Shown here piece by piece: positions 34,463-46,400 of a DNA stretch of 64,000 nt. Source of the stretch: Linanthus parryae (lineage: Eukaryota; Streptophyta; Magnoliopsida; Ericales; Polemoniaceae). The translations under genes were made by a program, and so were the position numbers. Every line of letters starts with the position of its first letter. The stretch's first letter is position 1. The stretch covers positions 30,795,275 to 30,859,274 of the forward strand of contig JALGPY010000009.1 of the NCBI GenBank assembly GCA_023055425.1. The letters run 5' to 3'. The notes beneath the pieces were generated by a model that saw only the letters and a program-made list of their open reading frames with translations, was not told the DNA's origin and made no database searches.

Positions 34463-35388
34463 TGTTGGAAAACATCTATTTTGGGTCGAATTTTAACCCG
34501 GTTTTCGACGAGGCGGGTTAACGGTTTGGGAAACCGAAAGTGGCTATGGAATCATTGGAACTAGGAGATAATCCTACCACTTTGTTTCATCAAAAATAGT
34601 GTTTGAATGAATGAAAAATTCATCTGTGAAAGTGGGGTGTAGAGATGTTGGAAACACTTAACGAAAAGTGTCCCACATCTTCATGTAGAGCAACATAGTG
34701 TTGCATGAGTATTCCAATTAGCACCTTAAGGGAACGCCATTGGATGGAGCACATTTTGAGGAGGAGGAAGGACCTAGACAAAGGTTGAACCACCACACCG
34801 CCGCTGCTGTTCATCCGGCCGGCTCGGCTCAGTCTCCGGTTCAGGTTCGAGCACGAGCCGGGCTGTGGCGTGGCGAGGCGAGGCGAAGTGTGGGTTTGGC
34901 TGATTTGTTAGTCAAGCCCATACTTAACTTTTTGGGCCCAAAAACAACTCTAGAATTAATTTTTCAATCCATGGACTTTACCAAAAGGAATTTAACGTTC
35001 AGAACGAATTGTTGTAACCGTTCCACACATTTCAACTGTCACAAAGGGTTACAACTGTTCTTCCAACGTACTACAATAAATAGCAGGCTTCCACAATGGT
35101 TTTTACTCACTTACCAGATTCCAAAACATCTCCAATATTCTTGAATATCCTTACACTTTCCAGAAAGAGTTTCCATACCATTGCGGTTCGAAGGGTGCAC
35201 GAGTGTACGGACAAGCTGCAATAAGCCTTATGGACATCGAGTCTATTCTCGAGATCGTCTCTGACTTAATCAGCAGATTTTCAATACTCTGTAAGTGTTT
35301 ATTTTCTGCATTTAGTTTCCAGTTTCTTTGTTGTTTCTATTCTCTTCTTCTTCCCTGCTTCCGGTCCAGTTTCGATTGTTCACCTACA
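34463..35388 (+). repeat. 3' LTR of copia element 1
   Basis: 926 bp, TGTTGG...CCTACA, followed by the AAACA target duplicate. It is shorter than the 5' LTR through several deletions, for example in the segment after TGCATTGCGGTTCG-like text near 35180-35220. Confidence 0.88.
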
Positions 35389-35393
35389 AAACA

Positions 35394-35612
35394 TGAAGGA
35401 GAGACCCTCCTTTATTACAAAATTTTGGGCCTCCGAGACAAGCTGCCATTAGTAAAAGAACCATAACACTGGGTTTCTCTGACCTAGTTAGCTAATAAGT
35501 GTGCAACAACATCACAATTTCTTCTAACGTAAAATACCTCACTATTGCTATTATGCTTTTTTCCAAACTTGAATCTCTCTAACTCTTGTAATTGTAATTC
35601 TAGAACATAATG
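35394..35612. other. spacer after copia element 1
   Basis: About 220 bp of AT-rich sequence with no gene or repeat seen. Confidence 0.5.
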
Positions 35613-35772
35613 TTTGTTTCAAGTTTTACATATTTAGTTTCTTGAAAATAATTTTGTTTCAAGTCGTACATATTTCGTTTCTTGACAATACATTTGTTTC
35701 AAGTCGAACATATTTAGTTTCTTGACAATACATTTGTTTCAATTCGTACATATTTAGTTACTTGAAAGATTT
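35613..35772 (+). repeat. 40 bp tandem repeat, four units
   Basis: Units start with TTTGTTTCAAGT at 35613, 35653, 35693 and 35733, each followed by ACATATTTAGTTTCTTGA with few changes. Confidence 0.85.
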
Positions 35773-35814
35773 CAAAATAAAGTTGCTAAATCATAAACAA
35801 CTTTCATAAACAAC

Positions 35815-36420
35815 TTTCAAGTTGAATGGATTTGACGTTAGTTGTGAGAACGGTAGAGTAAGATTTTTTTTTTTTTTTACTAAGTAGTAGTGTAAGAGTT
35901 GATAGTCATCAATTGGGAGATTATTAAACTGAAGGCTAAGTTTTTAACCTAGTAAAGAGTTGAGATGCTACCTAAGACATTCTGTAAGACATTATCAAAA
36001 TAGATATGTAGTCTTTATCTTAGAGTGAGGAAGCCACTCATACAATCACCACAACAATTTCTGCTTTCAGCGACCTGTTTCATTCTGACAACTAGGATTC
36101 CGGTCGTTGATAAACAAATTTCAAGTTGAATGGATTTGACGTTAGTTGTCAGAAAGGTAGAGTAAGAGTTTTTTTTTTTTTTGCAAAGTAGTAGAGTAAG
36201 AGTTGATAGTCATCAATTGGGAGATTATTAAACCGAAGGCTAAGTTTTTAACCAAGTAAAGAATTGAGATGCTTACTAAGCCATTCTGTTAGACATTATC
36301 AAAATAGATATGTAGTCTTTATCTTATAGTGAGGAAGCCACTCATACAATCACCACAACAATTTCTGCATTCAGTAACCTGTTTCATTCTGACAACCAGG
36401 ATTCCGGTCGTTGATAGAAG
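35815..36420 (+). repeat. 304 bp direct tandem duplication
   Basis: Both copies begin TTTCAAGTTGAATGGATTTG (35815 and 36119) and end with CAGGATTCCGGTCGTTGAT or a close variant. They differ by a few substitutions and poly-T length. No coding content. Confidence 0.88.
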
Positions 36421-36960
36421 TACAGATGGTCTTTTTTTGTTTGTCTTCTGGTTTTTCGTCTTTCATATTTTTAAAGATTAACTCTAATTGTGTCGTCGGA
36501 AAACGACAAGTCATCCGAAATCCAAAATTATCAAAGACATGTAATATTGTCGTCAATGGATCTAAACACAATTTTGACTTAAATTTTAGGCGTCGAATTA
36601 AAATTACATGAAAAAAATTGTGGTAAAAACACAATTTAACAAAACTTTAACTCCACCCATTAACATTTTGGGCGGCCATTGAAAATTTCACCCAAAATAT
36701 TGGTGGATATTGGGGGGAAACTATCAATTCACAGAATGTTTTGAGCCAAAAAAATCACATCAATTCACTAAAACATAAACCTGCGACAATGGATCAAAAT
36801 TTTCCAACTAATATTCTTTTTCTTCTCGATCTCGAGCTTCCTCTTCATCTCTTCTTCTTCACACCCCGCGGGAAATCGACCGATTTCACATGCGCGCCAC
36901 CAATCGATACTCCCACAATAGCCTCATAACCATGAGCATATTATTCTGCGGTGACAGGTC
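36421..36960. other. non-coding spacer
   Basis: AT-rich sequence with a CT-rich stretch near 36810-36860. It may include the promoter of the viroplasmin-like pseudogene that follows. No other feature seen. Confidence 0.4.
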
Positions 36961-37693
36961 AATCGAAAGAGGGAGAGAGAGAGAGACGAGGCATTTAGAC
37001 CTGGAATCCTAAAGGGCTTCAGGTTGTCATCGATCAGAATTGCGTAGAACATCGTCGAAGAATCGGAATCGAAGCTTAATTTTTCCCCAATACTCAAGTA
37101 AGAAACGTCACTGATTCGATTTGAAGTTCATAGATTAGTTTATCTCTATATGAGGCTTCCCTTTGTTCTGTGATGGATTAGTGAATGGTATCGTACTTGA
37201 GGCTTTCTTTGTTCTTTATTCTAGTAATTTGTTCTTGGCTTTCCCACTTTTTCTGTGTGGGTGTAAGTGTAATGTACATTTCTTGTTTTTCTTAAAGATG
37301 TCGATTTTCATTTCAGTGTGTGAATAACTTACATGTTGAGTATGCTAGTGTCGATAATTTTCAATTGTTTGGTATATGCATTAAGTTGTGTATACCTTTA
37401 GATGTTTAGTGTTATGTCTCCAAGTCTGCTGGATGAAACACAGTTAGTTGATAATGCCACCTCCAAATTCATATTTACGAAATTAAGTTTAAAGTACCAT
37501 GACTCTTTGCTTCTTGAATTTCATTTTATTTGGTGAATAACTATTTGCTTCTCATTTACTTGGACAGCTTGGTATATAGTGTTGTACTTCTCGCAGTACA
37601 TGGTACATGCAGTCCACCAGTTAACTGATCTATATCTGTTTGTGTCCTGTGTGGGTGCATTACCTGTGACTCATTGTGAGAATTTCAGAGTCC

Positions 37694-38125
37694 GTGATGA
37701 TATGGCTCTATCTATAGAATTCACCCATTGAATCCGATAGAGTGTAATATGCATGGCGAGCCAAAAATCTTTTGCAGCCAGTGATCATCTGGTATTAAGT
37801 GTTCATGAGTACTGACCAGAGCCTCTTCATGCTCACTCAAGATGTCGTGATGATGTGGATCTATCGAATTCACTCGTTGAAGCTGTTAGAGAGTAATATA
37901 GGAAAGGTAAAATCCCTTTGCAGCCTATGATCATCTCTTATTTGGTTTTCATGAGTACTCATATGAGCCTCTTCATGCTCACTGAAGATACTGTGATGAT
38001 ATGGATCTATCGAATTCACTCGTTGAAGATAATAGAGTGTAATATGCATGGCGAGGCAAAATTCTTTTGTAGCCATGTGATCATCTCTTATTTGGTTTTC
38101 GTGGGTACTAATGTGAGTCTCTTTC
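37694..38125 (+). repeat. About 150 bp repeat units A-C (GTGATGAT-type)
   Basis: Three adjacent units start GTGATGAT at 37694, 37847 and 37993. They share CGAATTCACTCGTTGAAG, TAATATGCATGGCGAG and a GATCATCT...TGAGTACT tail. Two diverged relatives lie at 38893 and 39305. Confidence 0.75.
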
Positions 38126-38339
38126 CGTATCCCAATGTTGGGGTCTGTATTAATTACATGTGTTTTCTGGTTCTGTCACTTTGGTTTTTTGGGTTTTAAG
38201 ACACCGTCCTCGTCATGTTCATTTATCTTGATGTTTTTATGCGGAAAAAACAGTAGGCTATTGCTAAGAAAATTATTCGTTAACAATGAGAAAAAAAATT
38301 TAGGAAAATAACATATAAGAACAGAAAATAAAAGTCTAG

Positions 38340-38690
38340 TCCTCGAGCTTAGGATTTGATGGCTCTGCATTGTCCTCCTTCAGTTGTTCATTTGTCGGTG
38401 CCCTTGCTGGTTCCTCCTTGTCTGAAATATTTTTCCAAGAAGTCCCCCCTATCCTCTGTATCTCTTCTTGATCTTCTGCAGTAACTCGTTTTTTCTTGCA
38501 ATAATTCTTGCAATTTTTTATGTCATCATCCGTCCTTTCTCAAGCTTATCTCTCTTCTTCTTAAACAGCCTGGCAGCAGTCTCGTCGTCACTGCTTGAAT
38601 CATCATTTTATGAATCAGAGTTGATGAATATTGGAGCATCCTCATAGGGCCCTGACCTCATCCTCTTCTTGCAGGGGTTTGCGAATGGGT
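38340..38690 (-). pseudogene. Degenerate acidic/lysine-rich coding remnant
   Basis: Across frames the minus strand reads like protein: RMRSGPYEDAPIFINSDS, then a stop, then DDSSSDDETAARLFKKKRDK, and in another frame TAEDQEEIQRIGGTSWKN. Stops and shifts break it. I do not recognise the family. It sits inside the putative intron of the viroplasmin-like gene, in the opposite sense. Confidence 0.35.
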
Positions 38691-38892
38691 TTCATGGTAA
38701 GAGGATTTTGGGGAGGGGGTTGATGTGACTGAGTATGAAATGAAGGTTAGAAATTAAACCGGGAGGGAAAGCCCATTCACCCAAAATTTTAGGAATTCAA
38801 ACAATTGAAATTGAGTGTTTGCTTCCATGTATATTACTGACTGGGACTCTTTATGTTGATTATGATGTTCTGCTTGCTCAATGTAAGAGGTC

Positions 38893-39410
38893 GTGATGGT
38901 ATGGATATATCGAAATCACTCCTAGAAGCTGGGAGAGTTGTAATATGCATGGTGAGGAAAAATCCTTTTTCGACCTTTGATCATCTCATATTTTCTTTTC
39001 AGTAATAATTGTATGGGCCTCTTTCTGCGTTGTTTCTTATAATTGTACAGTTTTCACATATGATTCAGAGGATGGAAATTAATGTTGACCAACAAAACCG
39101 ATGTGTATTCCGAGAGAAGATTTTCTGTTATGTTGCTTCATGCCTATCTCTATTGCGATGCTATATTCTGTGACTGTTGTGTGACCTATGCTACCTATGT
39201 GTGACTACTGATTCGGGGTTTAGATTTTAAAGTATTTGATAGTTCTCACTGTTTTTTGTATGGATGTTAAGAAATCGAGATTATATGATTGATCATAAGA
39301 GGTCGTGATTATATGGATCCATCGATCACTTGAGAGATTGTAATACGCATGCGGGGCAATATCCTTTTACAGCCAGTGATACTCTCTTATTTTGTATTCA
39401 GTTACAGATC
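38893..39410 (+). repeat. Diverged GTGATGAT-type units D and E
   Basis: Units at 38893 and 39305 share GTGATGGTATGGAT or GTGATTATATGGAT, TAATATGCATG and TGATCATCT-like text with units A-C, at about 70% by eye. Confidence 0.6.
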
Positions 39411-39805
39411 TAGCCTATTACTATTCTTGAAATAGTTTGCCTATTGTAATAATTTAAATAATTTGATATTGACTCAAATAGTTTAGTACTCGAGAGACAT
39501 ATTAAAGTAGTTTGTTTCTGATAATCTCTTATTGACTGTCTATGTGTGATGTCATGTAGCAATGAATCGCAAACAAAATTACTACGCCCTATTTGTTGGC
39601 CTACAAAGCGACGTATATGAGTCATGGGAAGAGTGTCTGCAACAAACAACGTGATACAAAGGGCGCTTGCTTTCACAGGTATGCAAATTATGAAGAGGTT
39701 ACGAATGCCTTGTTGGCTGATCAGGAAAACCGCCGTGTAAACATACATGTCGCTTCGTCCAATTGTTCTGTAGGACGTGCTATGCCTACACCAAAGAATA
39801 ACTAG

Positions 39806-40084
39806 CTACTTTGCGGCACTAATTGATTTTTTCGGGCTTTTGTGTCGCATTTATAATTAAGTCGTAGTTATGTTTATGAAATCAATGTTTTTGTAATGTC
39901 GTTTGGATATTTGTAATTTTGAATATGTTGCAATATCTTTTGTAACGCCATTTTGAACTCTCTAAGTACTTGGTTTATAATATTACATTACAATCATTTT
40001 GAAATTTTGTGACTTGTCATTTCGTAATGCCAACATTTATTTGTTGCTAATTGAAGTAAAACACGTAGAAAGTAATTAAGTAAT
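39806..40084. other. spacer, nothing recognised
   Basis: AT-rich sequence after the viroplasmin-like pseudogene, possibly its 3'UTR. Confidence 0.4.
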
Positions 40085-40510
40085 AGGTTCGGTCAAAGAT
40101 AGTTAACTGTAAATTAAAAAGTCAACTGTATAGCCAGTGGTCAATTTACAGTGTCAACTCAGAGAAACTAATAGGTTCGGTCAAACAAATGCAACAGGGA
40201 ACTAAAAAGGCATATCTACGATGAACGGTCAACTCATAAGTCAATTATGTTGTCAAAAGTCAAGTTTGCAGTGTTCACGTGGTGAGACTAATAAGTTTGT
40301 TCAAAGAAAGTCAACGGGTAAACTAAAAAGTCAACTATACAGTCAACATTCATGTTATAAGTAAGTTATACACTCAATAGTCAACTTTTCAGTGTTCACT
40401 TAGAGAAACTAATAGGTTCGGTCAAACAAAGTCAACGGAGAACTTAAAAGTCAATTCTATTGTCAACGGTCAACTCAAAAGTCAATTATGAAGTCAACGA
40501 CAAACTTGAA
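40085..40510 (+). repeat. GTCAAC-rich degenerate minisatellite, left block
   Basis: Four units of about 80-120 bp begin near TAATAGGTTCGGTCAAA (about 40085, 40168, 40289 and 40408). Each continues with AAAGTCAACGG, AACTAAAAAGTCAAC and ACAGTCAAC. GTCAA is the complement of the W-box core TTGAC, so dozens of such cores are packed here. Confidence 0.75.
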
Positions 40511-41340
40511 GTTAGGCGAATCCCTGGACCTGTTCGATTGCAAGTCTGCTATACTGATTAAATTTTGTTTGCTTATAAACAAGAACGCCATAACCCTACT
40601 AGGCGGAATTAGGGTTTATACATGCGTCCTAGCTAGTTGATGTAGGTCTTAATCACTCCGGATCTTCTCCCCTATACCTGAAGGTCCTCCTGGATGCAAG
40701 TGTGGGCTTGCTGATTCCAGAATCCTTCTTGTATCCAGACGTATTGCTCTCACTTTCGAAACCCTAGATTTACGGGTGGGACCTTGAGGAGAAAATACGA
40801 TTTACGCTCATAACTTTATTAGGACTTCTGGTTCCACCCAAACTTGGCCCAAATAAAATTAATAATAGTTAGTACCACCAAAGAACTGTTATTGCACTCA
40901 TGTTCGTACTCTCAAAAAATAATATTTTGAGTCCCTGTTATTAAATACTTATTATCTCCCCATGTTAAGATTACAGCTATCTGTCGTCTAAGTTATTTAC
41001 AGTCTAACTCATTTAATCGACATCTTTCCAAATCCTTGATCCTTACCACTTAAGTTAATTGAATTTTCCAGATTACCAAGTAATCGACCTGCACGGTTTG
41101 ACATGATCAAAACTTATAAGCTTCATCAAGGGGATATCATCAATCCCATAACCGGGACATGGATTTCTTCGATACATAAGTTTACGCCATGGACTCAATA
41201 TTATCACTCAACTCATCGAGGTTATTGACTCCTTATGAATCTCACTCCCATAACTATTTTCATAAATGTCGAAATCAAATAATCTAATACAAAAAGCATG
41301 TCTTTTCCTATTCAATCAACCAGAAGTTTGCGGTCTCGAA
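40511..41340. other. Non-repeat segment interrupting the GTCAAC array
   Basis: About 830 bp with no ORF. Text such as GGGGATATCATCAATCCC and ATAACCGGGACATGGATTTC could belong to an LTR or other element. I could not define ends or a target duplication. Confidence 0.4.
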
Positions 41341-41960
41341 TTTGAGAAACTAATAGGTTTGGTCAAAGAAAGTCAACGGTAAAAACTAAAAAGTCTACTC
41401 TACAGTCAACGGTCATCTCAACGAACAACTTTGCGGTCCCAAATCAACCCTACACCTTAAACCTCTAATCATGAGTTTCAAAGTTGACTCTAAAGTCAAC
41501 AGTGAACTTTGCAGTTACCACTTGGTGACACCTATAGGTTCGGTCAAACAAAGTTTATCAACGGTAAACTAAAAAGTCAAATATACAGTCAACTTTATCT
41601 CATAAGTAAATTATACACTCAACAGTCAACTTTGCGGTCCTCAATAAACCCTAAACCCAAAACCCCTCATCATGAGCTCCAAATTTCATTATACAATCAA
41701 CGGTCAACGTTGCAGTCTCCATTAGGTGAAACTAATAGGTTTGGTCAAAGAAAGTCAACTGTAAACTAAAAAGTCTACTCTACAGTCAACTCATATTTCA
41801 ATTATACAGTGAATAGACAACTTTGCGGTCCCCAGTCAACCTTAAACCCAAGGCTCCGAAGTTCACTCCACTGTAGACGATCAACTTTGTGATCCCCACT
41901 AAACCCTAAACCCCTAATCCATGAACCCTAAATCATGAGCTTCAAATTTCACTCTGGGTC
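41341..41960 (+). repeat. GTCAAC-rich degenerate minisatellite, right block
   Basis: At least three units (about 41348, 41530 and 41730) with the same AATAGGTTTGGTCAAAGAAA and GTCAACGGTAAACTAAAAAG text as the left block, plus CTTTGCGGTCC and AAACCCTAAACCC-like spacers. Confidence 0.72.
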
Positions 41961-42037
41961 AATCCGAAGGGGAATGAGAATCTGGATCACATTGGTCCTC
42001 ATAGAAACTGGGCAAACGATTCATTTGCGATACCCGT

Positions 42038-42655
42038 TGTGCACAAGAGAATCCGGCAGGGAGAAATCTGTGTACACCAAAGCCAGAGAATAGAAAATTG
42101 CACAGGAAGAGTTGGGCTGTGTGTAGGGAGAGAGTAAGGCAGTAGTAATGTCTGAGAGAGAGAAACGGGTTTGGCAGAGCTTCCGCGTATGTCTGGTGTG
42201 TTCTCCCTTGTATGAAAGGGTTAACGTTCTATATATAACAGAGAATGTGACCGTTGTAGTGTGGTTAATGCGCCCATTAATGGCGGCTTAATTATCTTAA
42301 CCACAACGGCACGTTCGTCCGCGTATATAGGGACCGTTACAACACGTTATGCGCGAATACCGGAACCGTTATGGGGTTGACCGGGTTGACCGGGTTTATG
42401 GAGCTCGTGCCATAAATCTCTCAAAAGCAGTTACTAAAGGTCGCGCGCGGGCTTGGCTCGCACGCGACATGACTTACTCTATCCTCCAAATCACTAAGTC
42501 CCTACAAGTCTCGTGTAGTGGTATGCGAGGGCCCTGTCTCGCAGCCCCCACGTGGATCAGCGCGGCTGGTGATCCGGTGTATGTGGAGCGCAATATGGTG
42601 TGCTAGATGATTGCCACGTGGCCAAGATCTGTCTGCTCAGAAAGCACTATCTACG
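42038..42655 (-). repeat. 3' LTR of Tat copy 2
   Basis: 618 bp from TGTGCACAAG to TATCTACG (terminal A changed to G). It aligns with the 627 bp LTRs of copy 1 with numerous substitutions. It is preceded by CCCGT, the likely left target duplicate. Confidence 0.88.
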
Positions 42656-42917
42656 TTAGCCCCCTATCTGCGCGTGAAGACTCATAGCCGAATAGACTTC
42701 CATGCGCAGGAACCAACGTACGCGTCGCCGCCACGCACCAATTCAAATATGAGCAGGTTCAGTCCCCGTGCGTGCCATTATGACCTAAACCCCTAGAGTC
42801 GTGCCGTCTGGTCTTTAGGGTTTTAGGCGTGACGTCAGCTTGTCCTGTGATTGCACGATTCGACGGTGACGGTTGCGATTCGACTACTGAAAAGACGCAA
42901 CCCTTCATTGTTTTTGG

Positions 42918-42924
42918 ATAAATA
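42918..42924 (+). promoter_or_regulatory. TATA-like box of the antisense PMD gene, copy 2
   Basis: ATAAATA at the same place as 21257-21263 in copy 1, with matching flanks on both sides. Confidence 0.5.
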
Positions 42925-43416
42925 CTCTGTACTCTCCATTGTTGCAAAAGCATCACTTCTTTCTCTTAAAGTGAATGATACTCGGAAGCCTTCAAGAGCA
43001 GTATTCGGATAATCAATCACCAGTTCTCTCTTGTCAATCGTCTTCTTCAGTTGTGCGCATCCAAGCAAGCTTTACCAAAACAAGGTTGGCCTTGTTCAAT
43101 TGTGTTTAATATACTGATATATGCTTTGAACTGCGTTGGATCTGCAAACCCATAACATATTATCCACTGAAAACTATGAGGAAGCTCTCGATCTTTGAAT
43201 CCAATTTTGATTTAATCCCCAGATGATAAGGATCTTGAATGTAGGGTTTCTGAAATCCCTGATAATGCAAACGATTCCAATCTCTAATTTTGAAGATTGC
43301 CACTGGACTGTTCATCTTTCTTCCAATAGATCCTCGTATGCTTTGAACTAAATCTTGAAATTCAAACTAAAGGTGTGCATATTTCTCCCCCCTTTTTTTC
43401 TTGCTTTTCCACAGGA

Positions 43417-46400
43417 ATGGCAAAGACAAAAGGAACCAACCCCGTTAAGGAGGTCGAAGAAATACCTGATCTTCCTCGGGCTTTATGGCGAAAAGCCCCC
43501 TATCTGGGTGGCAAAGACTTCTACCATGCTAGGGTTAAGGCGAAGAAACTGCCAATCCCTGCCCCTGGTGAAGGATTGCAAACGTTAACCCCTCCAGTTA
43601 ACCCGGACCTGCTTGAATTGATTGATTCTGAAGATGTGGTTCGATTGGGAGTCGAAAATGGGTATTTCCCTTATACTGCAATTTCCACTCAAGCGTTTGT
43701 TCAGAAATTGGACTTCATGGATGAGTGGATTGACCATGTACTGACTCATCACGCCATGACTCTAAACGATGCGGGCGTACATTTCGCAGTTTGTGCTATG
43801 AAGGGTGCTGCCGTGAAGCTGGACCAGTCCATGCTTCTAAACCTTCTTTCTCGTTACTCGCCTGCGACTCACACATTCCATTTTGCTGAGTTCGAGGCTG
43901 CTCCCACGCTCGAAGATGTGCACATGCTGTACGACCTGTCTCCCGTGGGCGAAGTGGATCCTTTGAGTCCCTTGAGAACTGATGCGGAGATCGCTTTGTA
44001 CAAGCAGATGGAAGAGTGCTTGTCAGAAGTGAAGAAAATTTCCACCCGGTGGATTCCTACAGAAGTCCTTCCCGACTGGCAGTTGGTTGACACATCTGCG
44101 AAGAACTCTTGGAACAAGTGGGTGCAATATTTCTTTCACGATTATGCGAACAACAGCATCACCAAGAAGCTTCTGAGTCAAAACCCGAAGGCTAAGAACT
44201 ATGTGAATGGCAAGGGTTATCACTTGACCCTATGCGCCTTCCTCTGTGCCTGGTTGTCGAGGTACTTAATCGATGGTCACCCGCATGATGGGGTCTTCTA
44301 TCATGTTCTGCCCCTTGCTGTGAAATTGTCCCTTGGCCAGAAATTCGCACTTGGACTCTTAGTCTTGGGCACGCTGTACCACGGGTTGGATCAGCTGGTC
44401 GTGGCAATGAAGGAATCGCGTGGCCGCCTCGACGTACTGACTTACATTAACATTGCTTTCTTGACAATGTGGGTCTTCGAGCGATGGCCCTCTTATGCCC
44501 CAGTCGCTTCTAAGCCCAGCAAATGGTGTCCCCCAGGTGCGGAGGAGGAGCGTAATAGCGGCAGGGCTGCGAGGTGGTTCGGAACTAACTTTCCCAAGTG
44601 CGTTTGGAGCCTGATGTGCGAAAATCGGGAAGAGCTTATAGCTAGGCCTTATGCCATGCGCGTTGAGAATGTGCGATGGTTCCCAAAACTGTATCCCTCT
44701 AAGGCTGTTGCCTTCTCAGAAGAGCTCCTTTTTTAGGACGAGAAGCATTTCCACGAGCGCTATCGCGAGTTCTTTTGCTGGTGTCTGAGAGGTTCCCTTC
44801 CTGCTCTTGCAGAGCATGTTCGTGAGCTCGCACCTAGGTACGAGAGGATTACCGTGGATGTCGATCCCACTCGCGTTTCTCCCCAGTTCGGCTTCGATGC
44901 AGTGGCACCATCAATCTGGCCGCAGTCTATCATCAGAGGCTGCTACAAGCGGTTATTGTCCAGGGAGTGTAAAACAATCTTGATGAGCAATCTTCCCTTC
45001 GAGCAACCTCCAGGTAACCGCGAAGGTGGCTATTCCAGAAACTGGATCGCTTACTGGAACGCCCATCAGACAAGGTTTGAGACGCAGTCGGTCCCTCAGC
45101 CAAGCAGAGCTCCTGTGATCAAAAGGAATTCTTTCCCTTTTCGTCCCAATTGTAGCCTGGACGAGTCTGAATATGGTTGCTATTCGTTGCTGGATCGCAA
45201 AAATCACCTGTGTCCCTCCATCATTCTTGATGAAAAGATCGCCGCAGTTAGGAGAGGTGATTCGCATATCATCAGATATAGCGAAACTTTTGCTAAGGTA
45301 AGCAATTTTCCTCTTGCATGTGCGAAGTTCCCCTTTATTCCAATATGTCAAAAGCTTCATGCTTCACTTTCTGTTACAGTGCCATGTGAGGAGGTTTGCA
45401 TCTGGTGAGCGTTCCAAATCGCTGGTCACCACCATTGTTATTGCAAGAAGGCAAGGACAACCAGTTCGGCTGGCATCGAAGATGGATCCCGCGGTTGAGA
45501 CCAAAATTCGCGAGATCATGAATGCTTTTGCTGATTCGCTGATAGACAATACTCCAGCCTTGTCTCCTCCCAGGAATGATCCATCTCCTCCAGCGACTGC
45601 TGCTCCGAGAGCGAAAAGGCCCAGACAAAGAGGAATCACAATCTCTTCCCCTAGGAGCGCTCCAACTTCCCCTCCTGCGAGATCCCTTACTTCCAGGGAT
45701 AAAGGTAAAGGTCGCATGACCAGTAAAGCGCGGAAGGAGCTCGCAGTGGAGACCTTTGTTCCGTTTGTCCAGGAGGAAGAAGAGGAGAGAAGGGAGACAA
45801 GAGAAGGAGATGAAGAAGAGGAAAGAATTGAATATGTCAGAGACAGAGAGAGAGATGAGATACAAGAGGAAGAGTCATGAGGTATCTCAATCGTACTTCT
45901 CTTCTCATTGTTCAAACTCTTTTGCAATCTTATCTGAACAAATTGTTTCTTAGCAGATGATGATGAGACCATCAGTGGCCTTTTGGCCAAGAAGCAGAAG
46001 AGAGGTTCTCATTCTGGTGTTTTCGACGAAACCATAAGCGAGGACATTCTTGCCGAGTCCAGGAGAACAGCTGCGGAGGCTGCTGAAAGAAGAAGAAAGC
46101 GAGAAGAAGAGGAGCTTGAACGCGTGAGGCAAAGGAGCCTAGAAGGACAACACGTCGACGACCTAGTGCGTCCAACTGATGAGGAAAATGTGCTTCCTGA
46201 AGAGGTGGCTCCTCAAGTTGACGAGGAGGATGTGGCTCCAGAAGAAGATGCGGCAGCTCTAGAGCGAGCCCAAGCGGACTTCGAAGCAATCGCAGGCGGT
46301 AATGAAGGTGATATTTTTAATCTCGCAGTAACTTACCGAGATGTTATTGTCGGTGCACTAAAGCACGGTGTGTCAAAAGCTGACATTCGCCGTTGGCTAG

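Larger units (their letters stand above)
8084..35388 (+). mobile_element. Ty1/copia element 1, old, split by a 20.6 kb nested insertion
   Basis: Terminal repeats start TGTTGG at 8084 and 34463, and end CCAACA at 9174 and CCTACA at 35388. A perfect 5 bp duplication AAACA flanks the element (8079-8083 and 35389-35393). Internal coding is in copia order: gag, protease, integrase, RT, RNase H. It is interrupted within the RT/RNase H connection by the insertion at 12561-33201, and the frame resumes at 33202. The LTRs differ greatly in length (1091 versus 926 bp) and sequence, and the coding region carries many stops and shifts, so this is the oldest insertion in its nest. Confidence 0.92.
36961..39805 (+). 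pseudogene. RNase H1 N-terminal/viroplasmin-like domain gene, broken
   Basis: A 5'UTR-like GA-rich leader (about 36961-37097) has a splice donor at 37098 (CAA|GTAAGA). The matching acceptor at 39559 lies two bases before an ATG at 39562. The protein starts MNRKQNYYALFVGLQSDVYE and continues SWEEC, a clear match to the small RNA/DNA-hybrid-binding fold at the N-terminus of RNase H1, shared with caulimovirus viroplasmin. A stop then occurs (39634) and the rest (KGACFHRYANYEEVTNALL) is one frame over, ending at 39805. A single-base frameshift therefore splits the domain. No RNase H catalytic domain follows. The 2.46 kb intron is inferred and contains repeats. Confidence 0.6.

Noticed and set aside
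37694..38125. C/D box snoRNA cluster
   Set aside because: GTGATGAT resembles a C box, but no consistent D box with a closing stem was found; kept only as an open question.
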